The position numbers were made by a program, and so were the translations under genes. Positions 45,067 to 53,837 of a stretch of 64,000 nt of DNA are shown one piece after another (the first letter of the stretch is position 1; each line of letters begins with the position of its first letter). The DNA is from Nesterenkonia haasae (GTDB lineage: Bacteria; Actinomycetota; Actinomycetes; Actinomycetales; Micrococcaceae): positions 355,465-419,464 of the forward strand of contig NZ_VFIE01000019.1 in assembly GCF_010119385.1 (NCBI RefSeq). The letters run 5' to 3'. Below the pieces are notes generated by a model. That model searched no databases and was not told where the DNA came from. It saw only the letters and a program-made list of their open reading frames with translations.

Positions 45067-45119
45067 CCGGGCAACAGACCACAGCGCCAGCCAAAGCAGC
45101 GCAAGGAGCACAGGAAATA

Positions 45120-45752
45120 TTGACATCTTCACTCATCATCACCGGCGCCCGAATCCATACCAGCCCAGAGCAGAACTCATTGGCTGATCTGCAAGTGGAG
45201 GGCAGACATATTAGCCCATATGAAATCGCTCAGGATTCCGCTTACCTGATCAATGCCGGGGGAGCCTCAGTCGTGCCCCTGCTGGTAAACACCGTTTTCC
45301 ATGACCCAGAGCCGCCAGCACATGGGGCCTTCGATCTGGCACCGGGTCATCCTGCCACCTTCGCAGTGATCAAAGGCCCTGTCAGCAGCACCCAGATCAG
45401 ACAGACATTGATAGTCCAACCACAGGACCTGATTGCCCTCGTCGTCGAGGGAGAAATCATCGTTTACCAAGGTAGACCTACGAGGCCAGCAGGTGCCGAC
45501 GAACTCGACTCCGCCGACCCACGGCTAGGCGCCTGGACGGACGCTAGACGGCACATGACTCAATACCTCACCCGCGAGGGGCGCTACACCGAAACCCGCA
45601 ACGGACGTCGTAACGCCTACACCGGACGCTTCTGGCTCACCGATAACCGCATCACTTATCTCGACGACACCGGATTCTGGGCGTTCGGCCAATACCACCG
45701 CGGTGTCTTACACCACGCCGGATATGTCCTACGCCCCGACGCACACACATGA
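45120..45752 (+). CDS. Atu4866-domain protein with amidohydrolase-like head
   Basis: A 210-residue protein. The N-terminal 35 residues (SLIITGARIHTSPEQNSLAD, LQVEGRHI) look like the first strands of a metal-dependent amidohydrolase. The middle is unrecognised, perhaps a small cupin-like part. The C-terminal 75 residues (RYTETRNGRRNAYTGRFWLT, YLDDTGFWAFGQYHRGVLHH) are an Atu4866 domain. AAGGAG at 45101-45106 supports TTG 45120 as start; an overlapping earlier ATG at 45003 is possible but lies inside the regulator gene. No catalytic metal ligands seen, so the head is probably not an active amidohydrolase. Confidence 0.7.
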   Translation: MTSSLIITGARIHTSPEQNSLADLQVEGRHISPYEIAQDSAYLINAGGASVVPLLVNTVFHDPEPPAHGAFDLAPGHPATFAVIKGPVSSTQIRQTLIVQPQDLIALVVEGEIIVYQGRPTRPAGADELDSADPRLGAWTDARRHMTQYLTREGRYTETRNGRRNAYTGRFWLTDNRITYLDDTGFWAFGQYHRGVLHHAGYVLRPDAHT

Positions 45753-46274
45753 CCTTCCTCCTGTGCCACAGGCCGGTCGATATGACACTCGCCAGTATTC
45801 TGTCTTCTAGGGGCAGCATTTCTTGGATCAACGAGTAGGAAATGATGAATGAGTCTCGCTGCAGGGCCGGAGGCTACGGACCCAATGCGCCGGTGACCAC
45901 GCTGGTCAGATCTGGGCACTGTACCGTGCAGGCGCTGCATTTCCTCCCCACCACCCCCATGACACCGGCCCGGGCCCGCCACCGGTGGTTTTCCACACAA
46001 ACCCTTGACATACCTCTCAGTGCACACTCAGTCCAGTTCAGACCGAGGACCCCGTCGGCGTTCGGAGGAATCCCCAATGCAACGGTCACGGCGCAGAGCG
46101 CTCTACAGTGCTTCAGCATACAACGGGCGAACCACGCCGAGCTCATCCCATCGGCGGAATATTGCGGGGGCCTCTCAGGAGTGCCAACTCTGAACCCGAG
46201 GGAGAGGAGACCGCGTCACCGCCCTCTGAAGCGGTATGCTCCAAGACCCGGCGTGGTCACGCTCTTACCTATGT
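45753..46274. other. Long stretch without a supported gene
   Basis: Frames are open in places on both strands, but with no domain, ribosome site or coding-like composition. Probably decayed DNA continuous with the pseudogene fragments to the right. Confidence 0.4.
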
Positions 46275-47000
46275 CATCACGCATCGCGGTGAGTGTAGCG
46301 CAGCGCTCCAAGTCTCAGCGGGATCGCCACCCAGATCAGCAGTCCAATACCGGCCTATCAGGACTCTAGGGTCGGAACCACGCTGAGCTCGCCAGCACTC
46401 GGATTGACGAGGACATCTACCAGAGTGGTGTTATCAACCTGCAACGGTGTCTCTACCCAGGCGGCGCCACCAGGGACGTCGTAAAGGGTGGACGTCTCGA
46501 TCTGCCTCACAAACAAGACGACTAGCCACCATTACGATGACTCCGGCCGAGCTCCACAACAGCACTCCCAAGCCGAAGCCCAGTAACGCCGTCAGCGTCA
46601 CTGTAGCCCGGGGCGCGACATACATCGCAGCGATCTCACCATCGAACTTGTCCCCCGGACTCAACGGCCCAGCAATAAAGCTCGTCATCCGGTGGCTCAT
46701 CACGACAAGAATCGCGGCCACCGCCGCAGCCCACACCAAGAGAGCCACGGCCGCCTTGACGCTCAAGAGGAGAGATCGCTGAGGCACAACAGTGGCGCTT
46801 GATCGTATAGCTCCTGTGGAGTAGTTTGCGCTGATCGCGATCACGCCAAGAGAGCCTAAGAGGAACATGGCGAAGGAGCTGCGGGCCTGACCCTGGGTCG
46901 CCAACTGCATGGCCTCACCAGCGCCATTCGGATCATCGGCCATAAACCGTTGGAAGGAAAACGAGACCGAACCGGCGATGGAACCGCCCTCGCGCGGGAT
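46275..47000 (-). pseudogene. ABC-2 type permease remnant
   Basis: Minus-strand frames give FLLGSLGVIAISANYSTGAI then RSSATVVPQRSLLLSVKAAV, the G-V-x-x-[IA]-x-x-E-Y-S-T-G-x-I-R-x-[ST]-L-x-x-[VA]-P-x-R hallmark of bacitracin-type ABC-2 permeases (Glu of EYSTG here Asn). Two more membrane segments follow (LLVWAAAVAAILVVM, TALLGFGLGVLLWSSAGVIV). A separate frame at about 46275-46350 reads GIGLLIWVAIPLRLGALRYT and may be a last helix. Head is missing, at least one frameshift, no ATPase gene nearby. Confidence 0.6.
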
Positions 47001-47009
47001 ACGGTCGAT

Positions 47010-47270
47010 CTTGTGACCAGGAACGCGCCGATGCCGCGAATGCGAGCGCATCCTTCAGCGCTGTAACCGGCGTTGAGCTCGTTAGCGGAGCCGATCCAGC
47101 GGATGATGCGGTGGGCCAACATATGGTCTAGAAAATGAATGTTGAAGTCTCCGGGCACACCGAACAGCTCGGCCAGCCGGTCCACAGGTAGTGGCCGATC
47201 GTGTAGTTCTCAAGGGACTCGTCCCGTATCTTTTCGGACTCTTCTTCGGGCATGGGTCTCGCTTCATGGT
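47010..47270 (-). pseudogene. Thiamine-dependent 2-keto acid decarboxylase N-terminal remnant
   Basis: One frame gives ENYTIGHYLW, the next VDRLAELFGVPGDFNIHFLD, HMLAHRIIRWIGSANELNAG and YSAEGCARIRGIGAFL. This is the N-terminus of pyruvate/indolepyruvate decarboxylases (Y-x-V-x-x-Y-L-x-x-R-L ... F-G-V-P-G-D-[FY]-N-L ... G-N/S-A-N-E-L-N-A-[GA]-Y-[AS]-A-D/E-G-Y-A-R). A short deletion plus frameshift lies at the V-D-R-L/F-G-V join. After about 75 residues the similarity stops and runs into the ABC permease remnant. Confidence 0.7.
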
Positions 47271-47635
47271 CGTGGCCAGCTCCAGCGGTGCGGGTGGTTC
47301 GGCTGGACAACCAACGGATTACAGCAGCGCTCCGTCTACGTCGGAGCCGTCACAGCAACGGTGGGCAGACGACGCGATCACCCGACAGTGCCCTGCCGCG
47401 CCGCCGGCGGTGTGCCCCCGCGACGCTCTAGAGCTGCGACTCAGCACGGATCGCCACCCGGGTTTCGCACCTGCCGGCCCGCATAAATATCAGCGGATCA
47501 CCGGCGCCGGAGAGTTCAATCCCGCTCTCCTGGGGTAACCCCGTGTTGATTGCCCCTTCCTCCACTTGACTTACGGCGGTAACCTCAACTGGCAAGGGGT
47601 GCATTCCGCGCTCCAAAAGAGAAAGGAACTACCTC
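47271..47635. other. Gap with no recognised gene
   Basis: Plus-strand frames here (rich in Ser, Pro, Gln) show no domain. The last 20 bases carry the ribosome site of the next gene. Confidence 0.3.
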
Positions 47636-47791
47636 GTGATTATTCTGGGCATCATTCTGCTGATTCTGGGAGCCGTCATCGACATCCCCATCCTCTGGAC
47701 CATCGGCATCATCCTGGTGGTTGTAGGTGCCATCCTTTCGATCATGGGTGCACTCGGCCGCGCTGTCGGAGGAAGGCGTACCTACTGGTAG
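47636..47791 (+). CDS. DUF6131-type small hydrophobic protein
   Basis: A 51-residue membrane peptide: VIILGIILLILGAVIDIPIL then WTIGIILVVVGAILSIMGAL, ending GRAVGGRRTYW. Two membrane helices joined by an aspartate/proline turn, and a basic-aromatic tail. This matches a small, widespread actinobacterial family without known role. GTG start with AAAGGA 9 bp upstream. Shorter than many gene finders' cut-off. A perfect 13-bp hairpin follows at 47803-47868. Confidence 0.75.
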   Translation: MIILGIILLILGAVIDIPILWTIGIILVVVGAILSIMGALGRAVGGRRTYW

Positions 47792-47802
47792 CCAATGGGC
47801 GG

Positions 47803-47868
47803 GCGGGATCGCTCATGACGACGCAATAGCGTTGCACCTGCTCGGAAAATCGAGCTGAGCGATCCCGC
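47803..47868 (+). terminator. Hairpin after the DUF6131 gene
   Basis: GCGGGATCGCTCA (47803-47815) pairs with TGAGCGATCCCGC (47856-47868), perfect 13-bp stem with a 40-nt loop that can itself pair (GCAA/TTGC). Confidence 0.6.
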
Positions 47869-47960
47869 ACCTTCAACAAAAAAGCACACTGTTCAAACGT
47901 GCCCGTGGACAGAGACGTGTCCGTGTGTGCGCTGAGATATTCGTTCTAGGCGGTATCGCT

Positions 47961-48665
47961 ATGTCCAACAAACGCCGGGTATTGATTACTGGTGCCGCCG
48001 GGCGCATCGGTAGCGCGGTCACGGACCGGCTATCGGAACAATGGAATGTTGTTGCCACAGATGTCGCGGGAACGAAGTATCAAGACCTGGATGTGACCGA
48101 TACCGAGGCTTGCCGTGCGGCATTAGCTGGGGTCGATTCGGTCGTCCACCTAGCTGCCGTGCCAAACGCAGACGCGGAATGGAAGGACCTCCTTCCGGCC
48201 AATGTCCTCGGCGTGCACAGCGTGGCTAGTGCCGCCATTGCCAGCGGGGTGCGGCGCCTCGTGCTCGCCAGCAGTTTGCAGGCAGTCTCTGCCTATCCTG
48301 ATGATTTTCAAGTGCGGCCCAGCGATCCTCCGCGACCTGCCAACCTGTACGGCGCGACTAAGGCATGGGCCGAAGCCATCGGTTCCTGGGTGACATCCGT
48401 TTCGCCAATTGAGGTGGTCGCTATGCGGATCGGCTACTTCGCCGAAAAACCTCCGACTGGGCCGGATGTGACCCCGCGTGATCGAGCCGCATGGCTAAGC
48501 TTTGGCGATTGCGCAGAGCTGGTGCGCGCCTCAGTGGAGGGACCAGTGACGGGATTTACCGTCATCAACGGCATCTCAGCCAACCGATACCGCAAGGCAA
48601 GCTACGGTGAGCCCGAACATGCGCTGGGCTATCAGCCTTCCGACGACGCCTGGGCAACCCCCTAA
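47961..48665 (+). CDS. NAD(P)-dependent epimerase/dehydratase (uronate dehydrogenase-like)
   Basis: A 234-residue extended SDR. VLITGAAGRIGSAVTDRLSE is the cofactor loop, then TDVAGTKYQDLDVTD, VVHLAAVPNADAEW, ASSLQAVSAYPDD with the catalytic Ser, and YGATKAWAEAIGSW (Y-x3-K). The short length and the P-N-A-D loop resemble hexuronate dehydrogenases. ATG 47961 is chosen; GTG 47925 would add 12 residues before the Rossmann start. Function on a sugar or sugar acid is likely, the exact substrate not. Confidence 0.85.
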   Translation: MSNKRRVLITGAAGRIGSAVTDRLSEQWNVVATDVAGTKYQDLDVTDTEACRAALAGVDSVVHLAAVPNADAEWKDLLPANVLGVHSVASAAIASGVRRLVLASSLQAVSAYPDDFQVRPSDPPRPANLYGATKAWAEAIGSWVTSVSPIEVVAMRIGYFAEKPPTGPDVTPRDRAAWLSFGDCAELVRASVEGPVTGFTVINGISANRYRKASYGEPEHALGYQPSDDAWATP

Positions 48666-48694
48666 CCGGCTAGGGATGCGCTGAGGGGGACGCG

Positions 48695-50443
48695 TCAAGA
48701 GCCGGCTTCTGTGACAGGGATGTCCTCGAAGCGCCAAGGGTTGACTCCAATCTGCCGGAGGAACCAGTCTGTGCCCTCATGTTCGCCCGGTGACTCCAGA
48801 GTGAGCTCCTCGCCGCCGATATCGGGATAGACCAGATAGGCCACCGCCGAATCGCCTTCGTTGTAGTCCCGGTACGATCCGAAAAGTACGTCAGTGAGCC
48901 GGTGGAAGTCCCTGCCTGAGATGTCTGACTCCTCGGGATCTTCGTCATCGACCTCGACATCGGTGACGAAATACCGCAGCGGTTCGACCCAATGGTCTCC
49001 CGCCACCAGGTAGGGCAGGTCCACCGAACTGACCTGGCTCACTCCAGCCCGGTGCGCTCCCCCGGCTCCCAAAGCGAAGGGCCAATTAATATTCGCGCCC
49101 TCCTCAGTGGACTCGGCCCGAATCCCCGCGACAATGAGACCATCGTGCCGTTCAAGGGATTCCACGCTGAGAATGACGTCTTCGTTGGCATAGGGTCCGC
49201 CGTCACCGGCGTTGACGGTGATCTTCTCGTCGGCGGTCCCCACTGGTCCCTGGGGTTCCGGCAGCTCTCCCTCTATCACCTGCTCCTCGGGATTGGTCAC
49301 CGTGGTGAAGTGCAGCTCCACTCGCCGATTCATGGCACGGCCCTCATCTGAATTATTCTCTGCGATGGGTTCGCGGAAGGACTCCCCTGACACGGATACC
49401 TCGTCGAACGCCTCGAGGTCGGCCACCTCCTGCAGCCGCTGATGCACCGCTTCCGCTCGTTCCTCTGACAGTGTCTGGTTGTACTCCTCGTCCAGCACGT
49501 CATCGGTATGCCCCACGATGCGCAGCTCACCGCCGTCGGTGCCGGCCATCTCCTGTGCTGCTGCCTCTAACGCATCCTCAGCCTCGGAGGACAGGTCAGA
49601 GGAGTCGACGTCGAAGAGCACGTCCGAGGGCAGGCTGACGGTCGTCTCATCCCCTTCGATCTCGATGGTGTACTCGGGGGTGTCACGCCAGGTGACCAGC
49701 TCATGACTCGCCCCGGTGATATCGGAATAGTCGAAGCGCTCTTCCGTGGAGTTGGTCTCGTCCAGGTCACCTTCCACTACCGGCACGTCGGAGACCAGAC
49801 CGAAGTGCGGAAGCAACACGCTGGCGGTGTCGCTCTCGGGTGCGGCGAAGATGCCAAACCAATTCAGCGACTCGCCAGTCTCAGCCCGGTCTCCGAAACC
49901 GTCACCGGAGGAGCCAGACGCCGCAGCTATGCTCCCTTCGCCCCCATCCACCCTGGCCAGCTCAGCCACACTCATCGCTTCCGGGTCGATCAACCGCACC
50001 TGTCCCCCGGATAAGTTGCCATCAGCTACTCCGGCCAGGCCTTGGAGGAAGCTCATAGTGCTCAACTCCTCCTCACCCTCCAAGTAGTCAAACTCCATAG
50101 AGAGGGACGCGAGGTCCCCGTCGCGGATGACCGGGCCTATGGTGGCCTCCAGCGTCACCTCACCTGAGGCCCGGACCGATGCGTAATGCGGGAGGAAGGT
50201 AGCTGTCGTGGTGACCCCCTCCGCCTCCGACATCTCAGGATCCGGGGAGTCTGTGTCGTCCTGAGGGTCCGGGGACTCTGCCTCGTCCTCGCCAGCCTGC
50301 CCAGTCTCTTCGACAGCCTCAGGGCTGGCCGTGGTATCCACATCCTCGAACTCTGCCTGCTCCTCAGAACCGCAGGCCACCAGGGCCAGAACAGCTGTCA
50401 GTGCGGCGGCGCGGATCGTGATGGTCTGGTGCTCTCGTCTCAT
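48695..50443 (-). CDS. OmpA-family surface lipoprotein
   Basis: A 582-residue exported lipoprotein. Lipobox LALVACGSE puts the lipidated Cys at 24. An acidic Glu/Asp/Pro spacer (about 30-70) is followed by an unrecognised domain to about 265, then a full OmpA/MotB-type peptidoglycan-binding domain at about 275-385: VLFDVDSSDLSSEAEDALEA, IVGHTDDVLDEEYNQTLSEE and GRAMNRRVELHF. The last 190 residues form another external domain. OmpA domains bind diaminopimelate or lysine of peptidoglycan; in a Gram-positive this would tie the lipoprotein to the wall. Single gene, GAGG before ATG. Confidence 0.88.
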   Translation of the reverse strand: MRREHQTITIRAAALTAVLALVACGSEEQAEFEDVDTTASPEAVEETGQAGEDEAESPDPQDDTDSPDPEMSEAEGVTTTATFLPHYASVRASGEVTLEATIGPVIRDGDLASLSMEFDYLEGEEELSTMSFLQGLAGVADGNLSGGQVRLIDPEAMSVAELARVDGGEGSIAAASGSSGDGFGDRAETGESLNWFGIFAAPESDTASVLLPHFGLVSDVPVVEGDLDETNSTEERFDYSDITGASHELVTWRDTPEYTIEIEGDETTVSLPSDVLFDVDSSDLSSEAEDALEAAAQEMAGTDGGELRIVGHTDDVLDEEYNQTLSEERAEAVHQRLQEVADLEAFDEVSVSGESFREPIAENNSDEGRAMNRRVELHFTTVTNPEEQVIEGELPEPQGPVGTADEKITVNAGDGGPYANEDVILSVESLERHDGLIVAGIRAESTEEGANINWPFALGAGGAHRAGVSQVSSVDLPYLVAGDHWVEPLRYFVTDVEVDDEDPEESDISGRDFHRLTDVLFGSYRDYNEGDSAVAYLVYPDIGGEELTLESPGEHEGTDWFLRQIGVNPWRFEDIPVTEAGS

Positions 50444-50602
50444 CGGTCCTCATCTCATTGCTCGTTCCGTGGAAACCACCACGGTGTTGTTGCTCATGAG
50501 TCGCCCGCAGGGGCGAAAAAGTTGCATCCGATCCCTGATTAATATAACCGGACATATGGAAGGCTTGAACGATGCGAGTGGAGGATCGCTAGAGTTTTAG
50601 TC

Positions 50603-51079
50603 ATGAAGATTCGGCGGCTCTCCTCGGCGGACCGGCCGCTGTTGCGGGAAGCGACGCTCGCAAACATGAACTGGAACGGACCCAAGTTCACGTTCGACGA
50701 CGTCGACGCGGCACCTGAGATCTCCCACTACTTCACAAACTTCCCCTCCGGCCGCGACTTCGGACTTGCCGACCAAGACCGAGAGACCGTCAGAGCCGTG
50801 GCCTGGTTAGTATTCCTCACAGAGGAGGACCCCGGATACGGATTCGTGAACGCAGAGACCCCCGAACTGAGCATCACGACCTTCTCCGGCTCACGCGGCC
50901 AGGGTATCGGCAGCGCCCTATTGTCGGAACTGATCAGCCAGGCTCGCAGCCTCCACTTCCCCGGTATCAGTCTCAGCGTCGAGGACGGCAACCAGGCACG
51001 GCACCTCTACGCCCGTGCAGGCTTCACAGTCGTAGGGCGCAACGGCAGTTCGGACACGATGCTCCTCTCACTGAGATGA
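50603..51079 (+). CDS. GNAT-family N-acetyltransferase
   Basis: A 158-residue acetyltransferase. MKIRRLSSADRPLLREATLA is the first strand-helix, TFSGSRGQGIGSALLSELIS the acetyl-CoA loop (R-G-x-G-[IL]-G), SLSVEDGNQARHLYARAGFT the N-x-x-A-x-x-L-Y-x-x-x-G-F motif. Complete single domain. It may act on small metabolites or protein N-termini, not readable. Divergent from the OmpA lipoprotein gene across about 160 bp. Confidence 0.88.
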   Translation: MKIRRLSSADRPLLREATLANMNWNGPKFTFDDVDAAPEISHYFTNFPSGRDFGLADQDRETVRAVAWLVFLTEEDPGYGFVNAETPELSITTFSGSRGQGIGSALLSELISQARSLHFPGISLSVEDGNQARHLYARAGFTVVGRNGSSDTMLLSLR

Positions 51080-51191
51080 GGAGCCGTTTCGCTGACCACC
51101 AGAGTGCACGTTAGAGGATGGGCGGATTCGTCTAGCGGGCACTCCCAGGGTCTGCGATAGGCTCTCTCAGCGCGTTTACGACCTCGCAGTG

Positions 51192-51947
51192 CTATCGGGT
51201 TGAAGTGATCCCGCCATCTACAGCCAACTCTGCACCATGAAGATACGTCACATCATCGGAGAGGAGCCATGTCACCGCTGAGGCGATCTCTTCCGGCGTG
51301 CCAGGGCGCCCGGCTGGTGTCGGCGCCGTCAATCGCGCAATCACATCGTCATCTGCTGCGTTGATGGGAGTTCTGGTGGCACCGGGAGAAACGGTATTTA
51401 CTCGGACACCACTGGGCCCGAACTCAGCGGCCCAGCTTCGGGCCAGCTGAATTTCAGCTGCCTTCGTTGCCGAATACATCCCCACAAACGCATGACCTAC
51501 ATGCGCCATCCAGGACCCGATCACCACGATACTTCCGGCACCCCGCTCCACCATGGCTGGTGCCAGTGCAGCGGTCAGCACGTGAGGTGCCCGGAGATTG
51601 ACGGCGAGGGCAGATTCCAAGTCATGATCGGTCAGGGAGAACGTGTCCACCGGCGGACACACTGCCGCGTTATGGACGATCGCATCGATCTGCCCCTCCG
51701 CCGCGTCCACCGCCGTGGCCGCGAACCGCCGCAGTTCCTCTGGCGCCGCAGCAAGATCGGAAGGCACAAAGACCGCGTGGCCTCGATCGGCGACAATCTC
51801 GTCGACGAGGGAGGCCCCTCGTTCGCCGTCACGTCCGGTCACGACGACGTGCCACCCTTCAGCGGCGAGAGATCGAGCAGTAGCTGCACCGATTCCGCTC
51901 GTAGAACCGGTGACGATGACACTGCCTGGTGAGTTGGTTGAGGTCAT
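51192..51947 (-). CDS. Short-chain dehydrogenase/reductase
   Basis: A 251-residue classical SDR: VIVTGSTSGIGAATARSLAA, AIVHNAAVCPPVDTF (NNAG variant HNAA), IVVIGSWMAHVGHAF with the catalytic Ser, MYSATKAAEIQLARSW (Y-x3-K) and VNTVSPGATRTPIN; C-terminus LHGAELAVDGGITSTR, typical of FabG-like enzymes with an open substrate. ATG 51947 is used; the open frame continues 82 codons upstream through the divergent regulator gene and is not coding. Third SDR beside an MmyB-type regulator. Confidence 0.9.
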   Translation of the reverse strand: MTSTNSPGSVIVTGSTSGIGAATARSLAAEGWHVVVTGRDGERGASLVDEIVADRGHAVFVPSDLAAAPEELRRFAATAVDAAEGQIDAIVHNAAVCPPVDTFSLTDHDLESALAVNLRAPHVLTAALAPAMVERGAGSIVVIGSWMAHVGHAFVGMYSATKAAEIQLARSWAAEFGPSGVRVNTVSPGATRTPINAADDDVIARLTAPTPAGRPGTPEEIASAVTWLLSDDVTYLHGAELAVDGGITSTR

Positions 51948-52056
51948 GTTCGACAGTTCACCAGACCCTCGCCACCGCAACCAGGGCACGCCGTGCCTAG
52001 GTTTCGCACGCCCACACCCACCACAGGGTCCATGATCCACTGCGTATTCTGGTGGC

Positions 52057-52920
52057 ATGGCCTTAGACCGTTCTCCCCTAGGGGCCTTCCTGCGTTCCCG
52101 GCGTGACGGGCTCTCCCCTGCACGGGCCGGTGTAGTGACCTTCCCTGGGCCGCGGCGGGTGCCTGGTCTCCGCAAGGAGGAACTGGCACTCATCGCTGGG
52201 TTGAGTCCAGATCACTACAGCCGAATCGAACAGGGCCGGCAGCGCAATGTCACCGATGACGTGGTGGAAGCGCTATGCCGAGCCTTGCAGCTGGACACGC
52301 TGGAAGCGGCGCACCTCCGCCATCTGGCAGCCCCGTCCACAAAGCGTCGCGCGGCTGCCTCCGACCCCTTTCCGCGGATCGACCCGGGGATGGCGCGTCT
52401 AATGGTCACACTCGATCATGTACCGACGCTGCTCCTCGGGCGACGCTCGGAGATCCTTGCCAGCAACGGTCTTTTGCGCGAGGTCCTGGGCTGGGAAGCG
52501 ACATCGGGGACATCCTTCATCCGGTGGCTGTTCCGCGACCCTGCTGCTCGAGACCGCATTACCAACTGGGCAGATTTCGCTGCAGCCGCCATCGGGTCGA
52601 TCCGCTATGAGGCGGGTCGCCGACCCGAGGACCAAGACCTCATCCAGCTCATCAATGAACTCCGTGAGAACGATGAAGATGCCGAGCGCTGGTGGAACGA
52701 CCAACGCGTCAGCTTTCGCACGTCTCTGGAAAAACACGTCAGGCACGACGTCGCCGGCTCACTCAGTTTCAACATCGAATCCGTCATCAGCCCCCAGGAC
52801 CCGGATCAACGGCTCGTCGTGTACACCGTCGAAGCGGGATCTCATACTGCCCACATGCTCCCGGTCCTCGCCACGTGGGCGACAGTGCCAGCCCAAACCT
52901 CTGTCCTCAACGCTGATTGA
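52057..52920 (+). CDS. XRE-family regulator with MmyB-like ligand domain
   Basis: A 287-residue paralogue of the regulators at 33971 and 44179. HTH at about 8-80 with TFPGPRRVPGLRKEELALIA, GLSPDHYSRIEQGRQRNV and VVEALCRALQLDTLEAAHLR, followed by the MmyB-like domain (PTLLLGRRSEILASNGLLRE, RWWNDQRVSFRTSLEKHVRH). It diverges from the SDR at 51192-51947 over 109 bp. The HTH motif is [LI]-A-G-x-S-x-[DH]-[HY]-Y; here SPDHYSR instead of SVDYYTR, so the three bind probably different sites. Confidence 0.88.
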   Translation: MALDRSPLGAFLRSRRDGLSPARAGVVTFPGPRRVPGLRKEELALIAGLSPDHYSRIEQGRQRNVTDDVVEALCRALQLDTLEAAHLRHLAAPSTKRRAAASDPFPRIDPGMARLMVTLDHVPTLLLGRRSEILASNGLLREVLGWEATSGTSFIRWLFRDPAARDRITNWADFAAAAIGSIRYEAGRRPEDQDLIQLINELRENDEDAERWWNDQRVSFRTSLEKHVRHDVAGSLSFNIESVISPQDPDQRLVVYTVEAGSHTAHMLPVLATWATVPAQTSVLNAD

Positions 52921-53002
52921 ACTCTCCATTCGAACCAACGTTCCGCTAGCGTAGGGCAACGCCCCGATAGACCTCTGAAAGTCTTCGTGTCGGTCGATCA
53001 AG

Positions 53003-53800
53003 TCATTCAGCGGTGCTTAGGCGATTGACCAGCCCGGCAAGCTGAGCCGGTGCTTCCAGGTGCGCCAAATGGGCTTGCCCTGGTAGCTCGTGGACCGTGC
53101 CACTCCGAACGTGGCGAACCACGTTGTCGAAGGTCGTGCCATACGGCGCCCGACCTCGGTTACGTTCCCCCACAATGAAGTCGACTCGTGAGGCTGCTCG
53201 AGCTAGTTCCGTCGGCACTGGCGCATCATTGATCGCATGCGTCTCGCTGTAGATCGGAGAACTCACGTCCCTCAGTCCCGCCCAGAGCACGGTATCGGAT
53301 CTCAGCGATTCGATGACTTCATCGGGCATGCCTGCGACCTGCCTGAGCGCGATCTCGACACTCTGGTCGAGGTCGCCGGTGTCCTGAGCGAGCTTAAGTT
53401 CCGACAATGCGGATGCTCCGAAAGGAGCCATGATGGGTTCGTAGGCGATCAGGTGTGGAACCGGGACTGCACTTGCGAGATGAAGGGCAATGAGGCCGCC
53501 GTAGCTCCAGCCGAAGATGGTGCGCACATCGGAGAACTCGCCCAAGACAGCCTCGGCATCACGCACCTCGGTGTGGATGTCGTAGCCGCTGGTCAGCGGG
53601 CCGGCTGGGTGGCGTCCACGTCGGTTCACTACGGCGATGGTCCCCCACCCCTTGAGGTGCTGTGCCACCGCAGCCCATCCGGCAGCGTCCGCCATGACTC
53701 CTGGGATCAGGATAATCGCCGGCCCGTCTTTCTGCCCGTACACATCGACCGTTAGCCAGCTGCCCTCAACCTCAATAACTTTCTGTATCGGTCGCTCCAT
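53003..53800 (-). CDS. Alpha/beta hydrolase
   Basis: A 265-residue serine hydrolase. IILIPGVMADAAGW is the oxyanion region, RRGRHPAGPLTSGYD precedes the cap, IFGWSYGGLIALHLA holds the nucleophile Ser (G-x-S-x-G), and ELPGQAHLAHLEAP the His. The acid residue is not certain, probably in the FIVGERNRG segment. Resembles the broad esterase/lactonase group. ATG 53800 lies within the palindrome 53794-53816 and it diverges from the TetR gene, which is likely its repressor. Substrate unknown. Confidence 0.82.
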   Translation of the reverse strand: MERPIQKVIEVEGSWLTVDVYGQKDGPAIILIPGVMADAAGWAAVAQHLKGWGTIAVVNRRGRHPAGPLTSGYDIHTEVRDAEAVLGEFSDVRTIFGWSYGGLIALHLASAVPVPHLIAYEPIMAPFGASALSELKLAQDTGDLDQSVEIALRQVAGMPDEVIESLRSDTVLWAGLRDVSSPIYSETHAINDAPVPTELARAASRVDFIVGERNRGRAPYGTTFDNVVRHVRSGTVHELPGQAHLAHLEAPAQLAGLVNRLSTAE

Positions 53801-53816
53801 AATATTATTCTGGAGC
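53794..53816. promoter_or_regulatory. Probable TetR operator covering the hydrolase start
   Basis: GCTCCA (53794-53799) and TGGAGC (53811-53816) frame an AT-rich centre (TAATATTATTC) that is itself nearly symmetric. It includes the hydrolase start codon and lies 22 bp before the tetR start. Confidence 0.6.
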
Positions 53817-53837
53817 AATCGATCTATAATAGTCAAT

